Positions 44,679 through 54,397 of a DNA stretch of 64,000 nt are shown here, piece after piece. The position numbers and the translations under genes are program-made. Origin of the DNA: AP-15 sp963846635 (GTDB taxonomy: Bacteria; Pseudomonadota; Alphaproteobacteria; ATCC43930; CGMCC-115725). The stretch's first letter is position 1, and every line of letters begins with the position of its first letter. The DNA lies in the NCBI GenBank assembly GCA_963846635.1, contig CAWJXM010000045.1, positions 1 to 64,000 of the forward strand, in the 5' to 3' direction. Below the pieces are notes generated by a model. That model searched no databases and was not told the origin of the DNA. It worked only from the letters and a program-made list of their open reading frames with translations.

Positions 44679-45206
44679 TCAGCTCTGCTCGATCTCGCTT
44701 GCGGCGCGATCCAGGACCGCCGTAACAGCGCGCACCTGATCGGCGGTCAGCGGGCCGTGCCCGAGCCGGATCGTCAGCGCGGCCTCGAGATTGTGCATCG
44801 CCCGGCGGATTTCCGGCGCCGGGCCGCCGGCATAGACATCGCTGCCCTCCGCCATGCGCGCGAAGATCTGGTCGACGACTGCCTGGTTGGCGGCGAGGAA
44901 CGCCTCCCCTTCTGGTGTGATAACGAACTGTTTGCGCGGACCCTCGACGCCGTCCGGCCTGATGTAGCCAAGATCTTCGAGCAAGGTCAGCGTCGGGTAG
45001 ATGACGCCGGGGCTCGGGCTGTACATGCCGCCGAATTTCTCCTCGATGGCCTTGATCAGCTCGTACCCGTGGCGCGGCCGCTCGGCGATGAGGCCGAGCA
45101 GTACGTAACGCAGATCGCCGTGGTCAAAAAACCGGCCGAGCCGGCCGCCGCGACCGCCGCCGCCATGGCGATGGCCGCCAAAGCGACCGCCACCCATGCC
45201 GAACAT
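44679..45206 (-). CDS. PadR-family transcriptional regulator with Gly/His-rich N-terminus
   Basis: A 175-residue regulator. Residues 30-105 form the PadR winged helix: LRYVLLGLIAERPRHGYELI, GMYSPSPGVIYPTLTLLEDL and GPRKQFVITPEGEAFLAANQ. The C-terminal helices dimerise. The first 27 residues are Gly-, Arg- and His-rich (MGGGRFGGHRHGGGGRGG), reminiscent of the metal-binding tail of E. coli YqjI, a nickel/iron-responsive PadR protein. It may sense metals and repress itself or a neighbour. The start codon at 45206 has a weak ribosome site. Confidence 0.85.
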   Translation of the reverse strand: MFGMGGGRFGGHRHGGGGRGGRLGRFFDHGDLRYVLLGLIAERPRHGYELIKAIEEKFGGMYSPSPGVIYPTLTLLEDLGYIRPDGVEGPRKQFVITPEGEAFLAANQAVVDQIFARMAEGSDVYAGGPAPEIRRAMHNLEAALTIRLGHGPLTADQVRAVTAVLDRAASEIEQS

Positions 45207-45386
45207 GCCGCCACAGGTCGGCGATCAACGCCATGGTCCATGTCCTGTCCTGCCTCGTCGCCTACGCTTTCAGGCCGGGCAAGCCTTCCATCTCGCTCAC
45301 AAGCCAACGCCTCAAGGCATATCCGTAGTTGGGGTTTTTTAAATTGGAGAAACCACTGACATTTGTATTTTGCGTGGACATTTGCC

Positions 45387-45662
45387 TCATGCTGCCCGGT
45401 ATAGGATATCGTCGTTGGCCGGGGCAAAAAGACTCGCCTGAGCTGGCTCTATTCGGCCCTTCAATCTGCCAAGCGCAGTCTTAATCGCGATTTCGGAGCT
45501 GTCGATGCCGATCCACGACCGGTTGAGCTGATCCGCAGCGACCAGAGTGGTGCCGGAGCCGCTGAAGCAGTCGAGTACGATGCTGTCCTCCGAAGACGAG
45601 GTCGCAACGATGGTCCGCAGCATCTCGAGGTTCTTCTCGGTTGGATAGGAGGGCCGCGGGGT
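45387..45662 (-). pseudogene. DNA methyltransferase (N4/N6-type) C-terminal remnant
   Basis: The minus strand encodes PSYPTEKNLEMLRTIVATSS followed by VLDCFSGSGTTLVAADQLNR and SWIGIDSSEIAIKTAL. The FSGSGTT loop is the S-adenosylmethionine-binding motif I of beta-class (N4-cytosine/N6-adenine) methyltransferases, where it lies near the C-terminus. The catalytic DPPY-type motif and target recognition part are absent upstream, where an unrelated small gene lies. So this is a relic of a modification enzyme, not an active one. Confidence 0.7.
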
Positions 45663-45665
45663 GCT

Positions 45666-45803
45666 CTAACGGGTCTGCGAGCTCGCGGCGTTCGTGGGAG
45701 GATGGCCAACAGTGATTGGCGGCCTGAGCATCCCATATGTGACAATACCGACGAACAACAGTACCGGAATCACGATCGGTGGAACTAAGTATTTCATGGT
45801 CAT
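45666..45803 (-). CDS. Small single-span membrane protein
   Basis: A 45-residue frame starting at ATG 45803 (alternative ATG at 45797), preceded by AAGAG. It has one hydrophobic helix (YLVPPIVIPVLLFVGIVTYG) and a short polar tail ending TNAASSQTR. Its stop lies three bases from the first recognisable codons of the methyltransferase remnant. It is one of three small same-strand membrane-protein genes here (with 45847-46251 and 46361-46543). No family recognised. Confidence 0.45.
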   Translation of the reverse strand: MTMKYLVPPIVIPVLLFVGIVTYGMLRPPITVGHPPTNAASSQTR

Positions 45804-45846
45804 TCTCTTATTGGAGAACCGGTTCGGCCTGGTGAACAGCGCCACA

Positions 45847-46251
45847 TTACAATCTGCCGAAGATTATTGCCGTCGCCGCCAGGATAAGACAGGCGAGCAA
45901 CATCATAGTGAGAAGGTATTTCGTAACTCCCGCATTGACCGGCGCCCGACCAAGCGAGGCCGCATGTTCGTGCATTGGCAGGAGCCCCGCCAAACGCCGC
46001 GCAACAGCCATGTCGTCTGCTCTTAGCGATCGACCGATGGACAAGCGAGCGATCATCGGCGCCAGCGCCTCGGCCGCCCGGACCTTCGGCAAAGCCGCCA
46101 ACTGAGCGGCCTCATCCCAGGGATCCACCCCAAGTCGGGTCAAGGCAGAGAGAACACTGAGCGGCATTCCATTTGCTTCGTCGCCGACCGTGGCGAAGAG
46201 AAAGTCATTCAGATCCGAATGGAGCAGAGAAAATTGAGCGGATAGGGTCAT
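45847..46251 (-). CDS. Hypothetical protein with C-terminal membrane anchor
   Basis: A 134-residue protein. The soluble part reads FSLLHSDLNDFLFATVGDEA, MPLSVLSALTRLGVDPWDEA and VRAAEALAPMIARLSIGR, all helical; the tail KYLLTMMLLACLILAATAII is a transmembrane anchor, so the protein should face the cytoplasm. The ATG at 46251 follows CAGGAG. No named domain recognised. It lies 43 bp upstream of the next small membrane-protein gene on the same strand. Confidence 0.75.
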   Translation of the reverse strand: MTLSAQFSLLHSDLNDFLFATVGDEANGMPLSVLSALTRLGVDPWDEAAQLAALPKVRAAEALAPMIARLSIGRSLRADDMAVARRLAGLLPMHEHAASLGRAPVNAGVTKYLLTMMLLACLILAATAIIFGRL

Positions 46252-46360
46252 GATTGCTCCTGGATTCGGAAAATGTATCGGCCGCGGGCCGCCGCCACTT
46301 AGAGCGAAGGGCAATGCCCATTTTGACCCGCAGCGTAGGAATTTGGAGACAATTATGCTA

Positions 46361-46543
46361 TTAGCCCATGTCGGCTGAATGAAACTGCGCCCGTATGGTT
46401 ATGCCTGCGGCAACAACCATCATCACAGTAGCCAACACACAGGCAGGCACGTTCTCCAATGGCCAAGCGAAGACAAGGATTATAGTTGCAACCAGCGCCA
46501 ACATAGTGGCAGGGTGGTCTGCTGGCCAAAAATAGCGCCGCAT
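46361..46543 (-). CDS. Small two-helix membrane protein
   Basis: A 60-residue protein with two hydrophobic helices (ATMLALVATIILVFAWPL and ACVLATVMMVVAAGITI). The ATG at 46543 is chosen because GGAGAG lies just before it; upstream in-frame ATGs at 46555 and 46573 are possible. Function unknown. Confidence 0.55.
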   Translation of the reverse strand: MRRYFWPADHPATMLALVATIILVFAWPLENVPACVLATVMMVVAAGITIRAQFHSADMG

Positions 46544-46573
46544 TTTGCTCTCCATCGTCTCGATGTGATACAC

Positions 46574-46859
46574 TTCTACGGAGAAAAAATCTGAGATAAT
46601 CTCAATATCACTTTAGGATTTCTCTAAAGTACGTTTTTAATTTTTTAATGGCTACATCATAAATGGTAGTTGAATACAGGAATTACAATCCTGATATTTT
46701 AGATGATTCTCACAAAAATTGTGACAGTTCGTTAGAAACTATGGGGCGCCCGGCGAGGTTGGCACCATGCCGCTGGAAGCAGTAGATGGAGCGCGCCCAA
46801 TGACACAGCCAAACGATCTGAGCCGGTCCCTTTGCCCCTGGCGCAGGACCGCACGCTGA
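46574..46859. other. AT-rich intergenic region
   Basis: About 285 bp of clearly lower GC than its surroundings, upstream of the small membrane-protein genes and so likely to hold their promoter. A short perfect palindrome GAGATAATCTC occurs at 46592-46602. No gene seen. Confidence 0.4.
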
Positions 46860-47065
46860 CAACGCGCCATGCGCGGTGTCGCTCTCGGTAGGCGGTCGTG
46901 GTTATTCGCAGGCTCCGACCGCGGCGGACAGCGTGCTGCTGCCATATATAGCCTCATTACCACGGCAAAAATGAATGACGTCGATCCACAAGCCTGGCTG
47001 GCTGACGTCCTGAGCCGGATCGCCGAGCATCCCGCCCACAGGATCGACGAACTGCTGCCGTAGAA
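46860..47065 (+). pseudogene. IS66 TnpC C-terminal fragment
   Basis: Encodes LGRRSWLFAGSDRGGQRAAA, IYSLITTAKMNDVDPQAWLA and DVLSRIAEHPAHRIDELLP. This is the conserved tail of classical IS66 transposases (the C-terminal segment after the last catalytic Glu). Everything upstream is missing. Not closely related to the two intact IS66-type transposases in this window. Confidence 0.8.
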
Positions 47066-47107
47066 CTGGCAGCCACGCGCGGCAACTCGTCGTCGAGCGG
47101 CCTGAGC

Positions 47108-47419
47108 TTGGCAGCCATCAGCGCCGCCTTCACGATCGGCTACGTCGCCAACCGGCTCGGCGAGGACGAAGACTGGCTCTTCGACCTTTCGAGCGACATG
47201 GACCCCGAGGATGGCTGCCTATGGGTCTATGGCGTCGGCGAGGACGGCGTGCCCGCCTTCACGCGTGACGGCATCGAATGCCTGCAGCAGATCATCGCTG
47301 ACAAAAAGGCTGCCGGTCGCGCACCAAACCGGCCGAATAGCCCCGCCTGCGGCTTTCACCGCATGCTAACGTTTAGGCCCCTAACCCGGGCTAACGGAAG
47401 CACCGATGCCCCTCGCTAA
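47108..47419 (+). CDS. IS66-associated small hypothetical protein
   Basis: The frame reads AAISAAFTIGYVANRLGEDE, DWLFDLSSDMDPEDGCLWVY and GVPAFTRDGIECLQQIIADK. I recognise this as the acidic accessory protein often found next to tnpC in alphaproteobacterial IS66 elements; its role is unknown. It follows the tnpC fragment by 43 bp. The last 30 residues, after AAGRAPN, probably read through the IS right end, which has GTTTAGGCCCCTAACCCGGG. The start (TTG at 47108 or a little upstream) is uncertain. Confidence 0.5.
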   Translation: MAAISAAFTIGYVANRLGEDEDWLFDLSSDMDPEDGCLWVYGVGEDGVPAFTRDGIECLQQIIADKKAAGRAPNRPNSPACGFHRMLTFRPLTRANGSTDAPR

Positions 47420-47496
47420 TAACGTCCTAAGCTGTCACCCCCGGACCCCGGCTCTGTGACATGGCCTTGTAAAAGATAGGGCCGCTCTCGATGTCA

Positions 47497-47523
47497 GTAG
47501 CACTCTTGTATACAGAGTGCTAC
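47497..47523 (+). promoter_or_regulatory. CIRCE element (HrcA operator) upstream of groESL
   Basis: GTAGCACTC (47497-47505), a 9-base spacer, and GAGTGCTAC (47515-47523) form a perfect inverted repeat matching the CIRCE consensus TTAGCACTC-N9-GAGTGCTAA except for the outermost pairs. It lies 89 bp before the groES start. HrcA repressor should bind here at normal temperature and release on heat shock. No hrcA gene is in the window. Confidence 0.92.
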
Positions 47524-47611
47524 TCCTTGTGATTAGGGATATTCCGGAATTTGTATCGCTTTCCTTGCGAGGGCGGTCGGATTTCAACCTGCAACTTTGG
47601 GAAAGATTGAC

Positions 47612-47926
47612 ATGAAATTCAGACCTTTGCACGACCGCGTGCTGCTGCGACGGGTGGAGCAGGAGGCGAAGACGGCGGGTGGGATCCTGATCCCCGACAC
47701 CGCCCAGGAAAAACCGATGGAAGGCGAGGTCATCGCCGTCGGGCCGGGTGCGCGCGGCGACGACGGCATAGTCCATCCGCTCGACGTCAAAGCCGGTGAT
47801 CGTGTCCTCTTCGGAAAGTGGTCGGGCACCGAGATCAAGATCGACGGCGAGGAACTGATGATCATGAAGGAATCCGACGTCATGGGCATCGTCGCGGACG
47901 ACGCCGCCACCACGAAGACGAGCTGA
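47612..47926 (+). CDS. groES: Co-chaperonin GroES
   Basis: A 104-residue co-chaperonin that caps the GroEL cavity. It begins MKFRPLHDRVLLRRVEQEAK and has the mobile loop region TAGGILIPDTAQEKPMEGEV, then VIAVGPGARGDDG and KAGDRVLFGKWSGTEIKIDG. Start is ATG 47612 after GGGAAAG. It is followed 13 bp later by groEL in one operon controlled by the CIRCE element. The C-terminal extension (ADDAATTKTS) is slightly longer than typical. Confidence 0.97.
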   Translation: MKFRPLHDRVLLRRVEQEAKTAGGILIPDTAQEKPMEGEVIAVGPGARGDDGIVHPLDVKAGDRVLFGKWSGTEIKIDGEELMIMKESDVMGIVADDAATTKTS

Positions 47927-47939
47927 AGGGGAAACGATT

Positions 47940-49586
<1,647 letters not shown>

Positions 49587-50563
49587 GCTTTCAGCGCATC
49601 GACACTGCGGAGGGGCCGTTATCTTTGGTTGTAGGACCGAGGAGGCGATGGCTCCTCTGCTCAGCCTCCCGTCTGGCGCTCAAACACGACAAGTACTGCT
49701 CGTATTATTGATGCGCCGGCGTCGGGCGTCGCGTAATTTCGAGGCGAGTACCGTCCCGACTGGTGCCAGCTTGGCGCTGACAAAGCCGCTGCGTGCCAAT
49801 TCCGGCGGTAGCGTCCGGCCGGCGGGGTATAAGCCTTGCGGAACCGCTCGAAGTAGTGCCGCTCGATCTCCCTGGTTGTTTTCCGTGCTGCCGTGGCGCT
49901 CACGCGATGCTCGCCAAACTCACGAGCGGCAACTATTCATGGTGGCACGGTGATCGTGCCAGAAAATCCCATAGCTTCTGGATGTCTGCGGCTGGCACCC
50001 ACGGTCTGAAAAACGCGTTGGGTTGGTGCTGTCAACTCGCACGCGCGGCATAGCGGTATCGCAGGCCCCTTACGTTCGGTTTCCAAGGCGACATCACGAG
50101 CGGCCTGCTCTTTCCGAGTAAACCGTTTACGGCACATCCTTTGTAACTGCGACACAATAGCATTGGTCAGGTAAATCGTCAGGGCAACGCATGAGAAACT
50201 ATAAGCTTAGCAGGTCGAGAGAAGATATAACCAAACGTCGTCATCAATGCTCGGAGTACTATGCGGTTTTCAGCTATAAAGCGTTTTTGGTATCGAGTTG
50301 ATCTACTATGGCGATCTCATGCGTGAGCCCTGCCCTTCCCCCGGTTGATCTGGCCGGGAGAATCCTTTTCTCCAAAAGCCGAGTTGACGAAATGAAGATC
50401 CATCACGGGAGAATCGGCGGGTCGAGTGCAAGAGATTGAGGCTATGATGTTCCAGTCGTGGGGTTCTCGTCCCTTGGATGACAGTCGCCGAGGGGTGACC
50501 AATGTCAACGGCCCGCCAAGCGATGTTGTGCGGAAGCAGTCTTAACGAGAACGGACAAGATCT
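49587..50563. other. Region without a firm gene; one weak fragment
   Basis: Nearly 1 kb between groEL and the HicB-like gene. On the minus strand at about 49790-49903 the segment TTREIERHYFERFRKAYTPP looks like the start of a small rhizobial hypothetical protein, but it dissolves into Arg-rich nonsense, so at best a relic. The minus-strand frame 49937-50155 is unconvincing. Bases 50160-50300 are AT-rich. No terminator hairpin was clear after groEL. Confidence 0.35.
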
Positions 50564-50989
50564 ATGACGGTCATATGGCAGAAGGAGAATACCGAAGGTA
50601 CGCTGTGGTCCGCGACAATTGCGGACGGTCAGCAGGGTTGGTTCGAGATCCAAATCGAGCGCAGTCCCGATGGCTGGGACTGGGTCGTCAATCACGACCG
50701 CAGGTTTTGGGGTCGCGAGAACACCCTCGACCAAGCGAAGATCGCCGTGGCGGCACAGCTCGATCCGATGGGCCAGCATTTTCCTCGGTGCGAGATCCGG
50801 CCGTTCACGGAAAACGAAGATGGCGGATATCTGATCAGCTTTCCCGAGTTCCCCGGCGTCGTAGCTAGCGGTTCCATGCCCGAGGAAGCGATTAGGCGAG
50901 CGCGAGACGCACTCGAAGTGTACCGGAGCACCATGCGACGGATGGAAGTCCCTAAAGGCGAGGGCTCGGCGGGCGCTCGCGAAGGGTAG
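50564..50989 (+). CDS. HicB-like protein with an N-terminal extension, no HicA found
   Basis: A 141-residue protein. Residues 78-122 match the HicB fold: IRPFTENEDGGYLISFPEFP, then GVVASGSMPEEAIRRARDAL. HicB proteins are antitoxins with an inactive RNase-H-like fold that neutralise HicA. The first 70 residues (WFEIQIERSPDGWDWVVNHD and onward) form an extra alpha/beta part not seen in minimal HicB. No HicA-like frame (about 60 residues with a catalytic His) occurs within 500 bp on either side. The short tail is Gly/Glu-rich rather than a clear DNA-binding domain. Confidence 0.65.
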   Translation: MTVIWQKENTEGTLWSATIADGQQGWFEIQIERSPDGWDWVVNHDRRFWGRENTLDQAKIAVAAQLDPMGQHFPRCEIRPFTENEDGGYLISFPEFPGVVASGSMPEEAIRRARDALEVYRSTMRRMEVPKGEGSAGAREG

Positions 50990-51309
50990 CAAAGTGCAAT
51001 TCAAGTTGGCCCGCGCTCTATCCCGACTGCGCCGGCCCATTTCAAGTGGTGACCGTTCCGTTGGCGGGCGGCTTCGGCTATAACCGGGGCGGCTGCTATC
51101 CGTCAGCGGCCGACATTTACTCCGCCACATTCGCCTCACTTTTATGCGCCGTTGATATGAGAGTTTTTTCTTAAATACCAATGAACCGCCCGACCTCAGC
51201 CAAGATCCCCTTTGCTCGAACTCATAGGCGATGAGGCCGTTCTCGATGATTCGAAAGCTAACCAATGAGGGCTTGTCTGGAGAGAGGGCTCGAAAGAGAG
51301 TCCTAGCCT
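50990..51309. other. Intergenic region, no firm gene
   Basis: About 320 bp before the IS4 left end. A minus-strand frame reading PDKPSLVSFRIIENGLIAYE comes out of the IS end at 51322 but loses sense after about 50 residues. It may be a relic of a gene cut by the IS, but I cannot assign it. Confidence 0.35.
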
Positions 51310-52762
51310 CAATGCTGTTCACTTTATGATCTGGACTGCGGCAGCGAAGTTGATGCGGGTGGTTGGTTGTGGTGCGCGGGGGCGGAGCGGATAGTTGCTC
51401 ATCTTGCGCTGCACCCCGCGCGGCACCTGCCGGCCGCGGCCGCTTACCGCGCGCTCCTCCAGGATCTCGTCCAGCACCCCTTCATGCAGGGCGTGCCTGG
51501 CGCGAGGGGGGAAGCGCCGCGAACAGCGGCAGCTTGCGCCGGACCACGCGCACCGCGTGCGAGAAAGACAGCCGGTCTGGATCCTCGTCAGCCCGTAACG
51601 CGGCCTCGTGCATCAGCCCGCGCACGGCGAAATGCGCCAGCAGCAGGCCCCAGAACTCCTGGCGCACCAGCGCCGGGATCTTGCTGCGCAGCACCATGCG
51701 TGCCCCGCGCAACTGCGTTTTCAGCGCCGCCAGCGCGCCCTCGATTTCCCAGCGTTCGTGATAGAGCGCCGCCAGCGCGGCAGCCGGCGCCTGTGCCGCG
51801 TCGAGGATCGTCGTGAGCAGCCGATACAGGGGCTCGGCGCCGGGGATGCCCGCGAGCCGATACTCGATGACGCGCACCCGCACACCGTTCGTGCGGTGTC
51901 GCCGGTCTTTGTCGCTGGGGTAGATCGTTGTCAGATAGGAGCCGTCGGCCAGCACCGCATCGCGTGGCAAGCGCAGGTTGTGCTGGCCACGCCAGAGCAG
52001 ATCAGCACCCGTGGCCGAGGCCGCTTGCCAGAGGGCCTAGCCAAAGAACTGCCGGTCAGCCAGGCACAGCATCCCTGGCCGGAGCGCCGCCAGCACGGCA
52101 TGGGCCAGTGTCGTCTCCCCCTCGACATAGCCACCGGGTCGGGCACCGAACAGGATGTGGGTGCCGTTCTCCACCAGCGCCACGAAGCGAAGTTGCGGAA
52201 AGGCGCGCTCGCCCCGGCTGGCACTTGGACTACCGAACGCGCGGCGGTTCTCTTCGGTGTCGGCTAAATCCAGGCAGGAACCGTCCAGGCTGACCAGCCG
52301 CCAGTCCCGCCACCACGCGCCGCGACTGGCGCGGGTCGCAATCGGCTGCACCATCACCTCATAGAGGCGGCGCAGCGGCGCCTCGCCAAGACGGCCGCGC
52401 GCCTGCGAGATGCCGCTCTTGCCCGCCACCTTGACCGCCTCGGCCCCCCAGAGCCAGCGCACGCCCTCCAACAGGCAGCGCAAGACCTCGCGGGTGCTGC
52501 TGCCCATATAAAGCGCCAACGCAATGGCGTAGTAGACCATCACCTGCGCCGGCAGGGCGCGCTCACGCTCGCTCGCCCAGCCGGTCTCTGCCAAGACCTG
52601 CCGTACCCGCTCGGCAGGAAACGTACGTGCAATCACGCCGAGGCTGATGTGATCACTCAGACGAACGCCAGCCGGCAGGTTCGCAGCAATACCAGCCATC
52701 TCTGCCACCACCTTCAGCAGTGGCAGATTACGTCCCCTGACCCTCCAAAGTGAACAGCATTG
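51310..52762 (-). mobile_element. IS4-family insertion sequence, defective
   Basis: Perfect 16-bp inverted repeats CAATGCTGTTCACTTT at 51310-51325 and, inverted, 52747-52762. The 1453-bp size and single transposase gene suit IS4. Flanks (TCCTAGCCT and GTCTTAGGC) show no clean duplication. The transposase is broken, so the copy cannot move on its own. Confidence 0.85.
51319..52711 (-). pseudogene. IS4-family transposase with an internal stop and a frameshift
   Basis: The N-terminal part (52711 to 52037) has the IS4_N domain and first catalytic Asp (WRLVSLDGSCLDLADTEENR) and CLADRQFFG, then a TAG at 52037-52039. The same frame continues ALWQAASATGADLLWRGQHN and LADGSYLTTIYPSD. The Y-x2-R-x3-E-x6-K signature is intact as YHERWEIEGALAALK. 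Near the 3' end a run of six C on the coding strand (51506-51511) shifts the frame; with five C the tail becomes ARHALHEGVLDEILEERAVS and ends next to the IS border. Two separate lesions make it inactive. Confidence 0.85.
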
Positions 52763-52894
52763 GTCTTAGGCCGAATTCCTACGGCCGCGGAATTCATCCG
52801 TCTAATCAAGGGCCAACCGTGGATGGCTGCTGCCCAAAATCCCCGCCGCCTGGGCCTCGTTTAATCTGCAAGGACCGCTTTCGAAACCCACAAC

Positions 52895-52935
52895 GGCCGT
52901 TCAGCCTTGGCGGCGGGAACTGGTCTTCATGCCCC
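52895..52935 (+). repeat. Dispersed repeat, diverged copy a
   Basis: GGCCGTTCAGCCTTGGCGGC then GGAACTGGTCTTCATGCCCC closely resembles the core of the 101-bp repeat at 58148 and 61546. It lies in the 296-bp gap between the IS4 element and the P450 gene, which otherwise holds nothing recognisable. Confidence 0.6.
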
Positions 52936-53058
52936 TCAGCGGACGCAGCCGACGCGGCGTGAGCGGGCGCCTCTCTTGTCCGCCTTGAAATCGAACCGGA
53001 TCTCAAAGCCGACGCAGATCGTTTACCTAGGTCAAGTCGGTAAAGCTGGGCTTTCGTA

Positions 53059-54267
53059 ATGACTGCTACCGAGCAAGCTTTCCTTTCCCCGCCAGTATCA
53101 CAGGTTGATCCGTTTTGCCGCGAATTCTTCGAGAATCCTTTTCCGGCACACGAAGAACTGCGCGAGGCGGGGCCGGTCGTACAACTCTCGCCATATGGCG
53201 TATGGGCGGTCGCGCGCTACGAGCAGGTCCACGCCGTGCTCAACGACTGGCAGACCTTCTGCTCGAGCCGGGGCGTCGGGATCACCGATTTTGCCAGAGA
53301 AAAGCCCTGGCGTCCGAAGAGCCTGGTCTTGGAGACCGATCCGCCCCTGCACGACCGCACCCGCCGCGTCCTCAACCGCGTGTTGTCAGCTTCCGTCATG
53401 AGCCGGCTGCGCAAGCGCTTTGCCGAGGAGGCGAACAGGCTTGTCGACGGGCTGCTCGACCGCGGCCGCTTCGATGGGATCGCCGATCTCGCCGAGGCTT
53501 ATCCGCTAACCGTGTTCCCCGATGCGATGGGCATGCCGCGCGAGAACCGGCATTTTCTATTGCCCTACGGCAATATGGTGTTCAACTCCATCGGGCCGAG
53601 TAACGAGTTCTTCGAAGAAGCAGTCGCCAATGCCGCGCCGGTGTTGGCGTGGCTGCAGCGGCAGATGCAGCGCGACACTTTCGCTGCCGACGGTTTTGGG
53701 GCGGCGATCCATGCCGCGAGCGACACCGGCGAGCTCAGCGAAGAGGAGGCGCCGATCGTCGCGCGATCGCTGCTGACCGCTGGCGTCGACACCACCGTCA
53801 GCAGCATCGGCGCCGCCGTCTACTGCCTCGCGCGCTCTTCCGAGCAATTCGCGCGCTTGCGCGCCGACACGTCGCTGGCCCGCGCCGCGTTCGAGGAGGC
53901 GGTGCGCTATGAGAGCCCGGTGCAGATCTTCTTCCGCACGACAACGCGGCCGGTCGAGATCGGTGACATTGCCGTCGGCGAAGGCGAAAAGGTGCTGATG
54001 TTCCTGGGTGCGGCCAATCGCGACCCGCGGCGCTGGGAACGGCCTGACGAATACGACATTACGCGCCGCACCACCGGGCATGTCGGCTTCGGCAGCGGCA
54101 TCCATCAATGCGTCGGCCAGCTGCTGGCGCGACTGGAAGGCGAGTGCGTGCTTTCGGCGCTCGCCCGCGAGGTCGCGGCGATAGAGATCACCGGCCCGCC
54201 GCGGCAGCGTTACAACAACACATTGCGCGCATTGGCCAGCCTCCCGCTGACAGTGCGTCCCGCGTAG
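53059..54267 (+). CDS. Cytochrome P450, CYP199A-like
   Basis: A 402-residue bacterial class-I P450. The I-helix is LLTAGVDTTVSSIGAAVYCL, the K-helix ExxR pair lies in FEEAVRYESPVQIFFRTTTR, and the haem loop is GFGSGIHQCVGQLLARLEGE with the Cys ligand. The N-terminal ELREAGPVVQLSPYGVWAVA and FCSSRGVGITDFAREKPWRP closely resemble Rhodopseudomonas CYP199A enzymes, which oxidise para-substituted benzoates (for example O-demethylating 4-methoxybenzoate). Substrate by analogy only. ATG at 53059. No ferredoxin or reductase gene lies beside it; IS elements on both sides may have removed them. Confidence 0.93.
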   Translation: MTATEQAFLSPPVSQVDPFCREFFENPFPAHEELREAGPVVQLSPYGVWAVARYEQVHAVLNDWQTFCSSRGVGITDFAREKPWRPKSLVLETDPPLHDRTRRVLNRVLSASVMSRLRKRFAEEANRLVDGLLDRGRFDGIADLAEAYPLTVFPDAMGMPRENRHFLLPYGNMVFNSIGPSNEFFEEAVANAAPVLAWLQRQMQRDTFAADGFGAAIHAASDTGELSEEEAPIVARSLLTAGVDTTVSSIGAAVYCLARSSEQFARLRADTSLARAAFEEAVRYESPVQIFFRTTTRPVEIGDIAVGEGEKVLMFLGAANRDPRRWERPDEYDITRRTTGHVGFGSGIHQCVGQLLARLEGECVLSALAREVAAIEITGPPRQRYNNTLRALASLPLTVRPA

Positions 54268-54397
54268 CGACCGCTCATGGCAGCGACGAGGCTGCGCCGA
54301 TGACCGACGCCGATGCACACTACTAGCCCGACTTCGCGGATTGGAGCCATTTTGTGTGGCCCACCTGCTGGAAATCAACGGGTTAGCCGGAAAGGTC

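Noticed and set aside
50306..51322. 338-residue minus-strand frame across the HicB-like gene
   Set aside because: The HicB-like protein on the plus strand has clear fold motifs; the minus-strand product is Arg/Pro/Ser-rich. Only its first 40-50 residues might be a relic.
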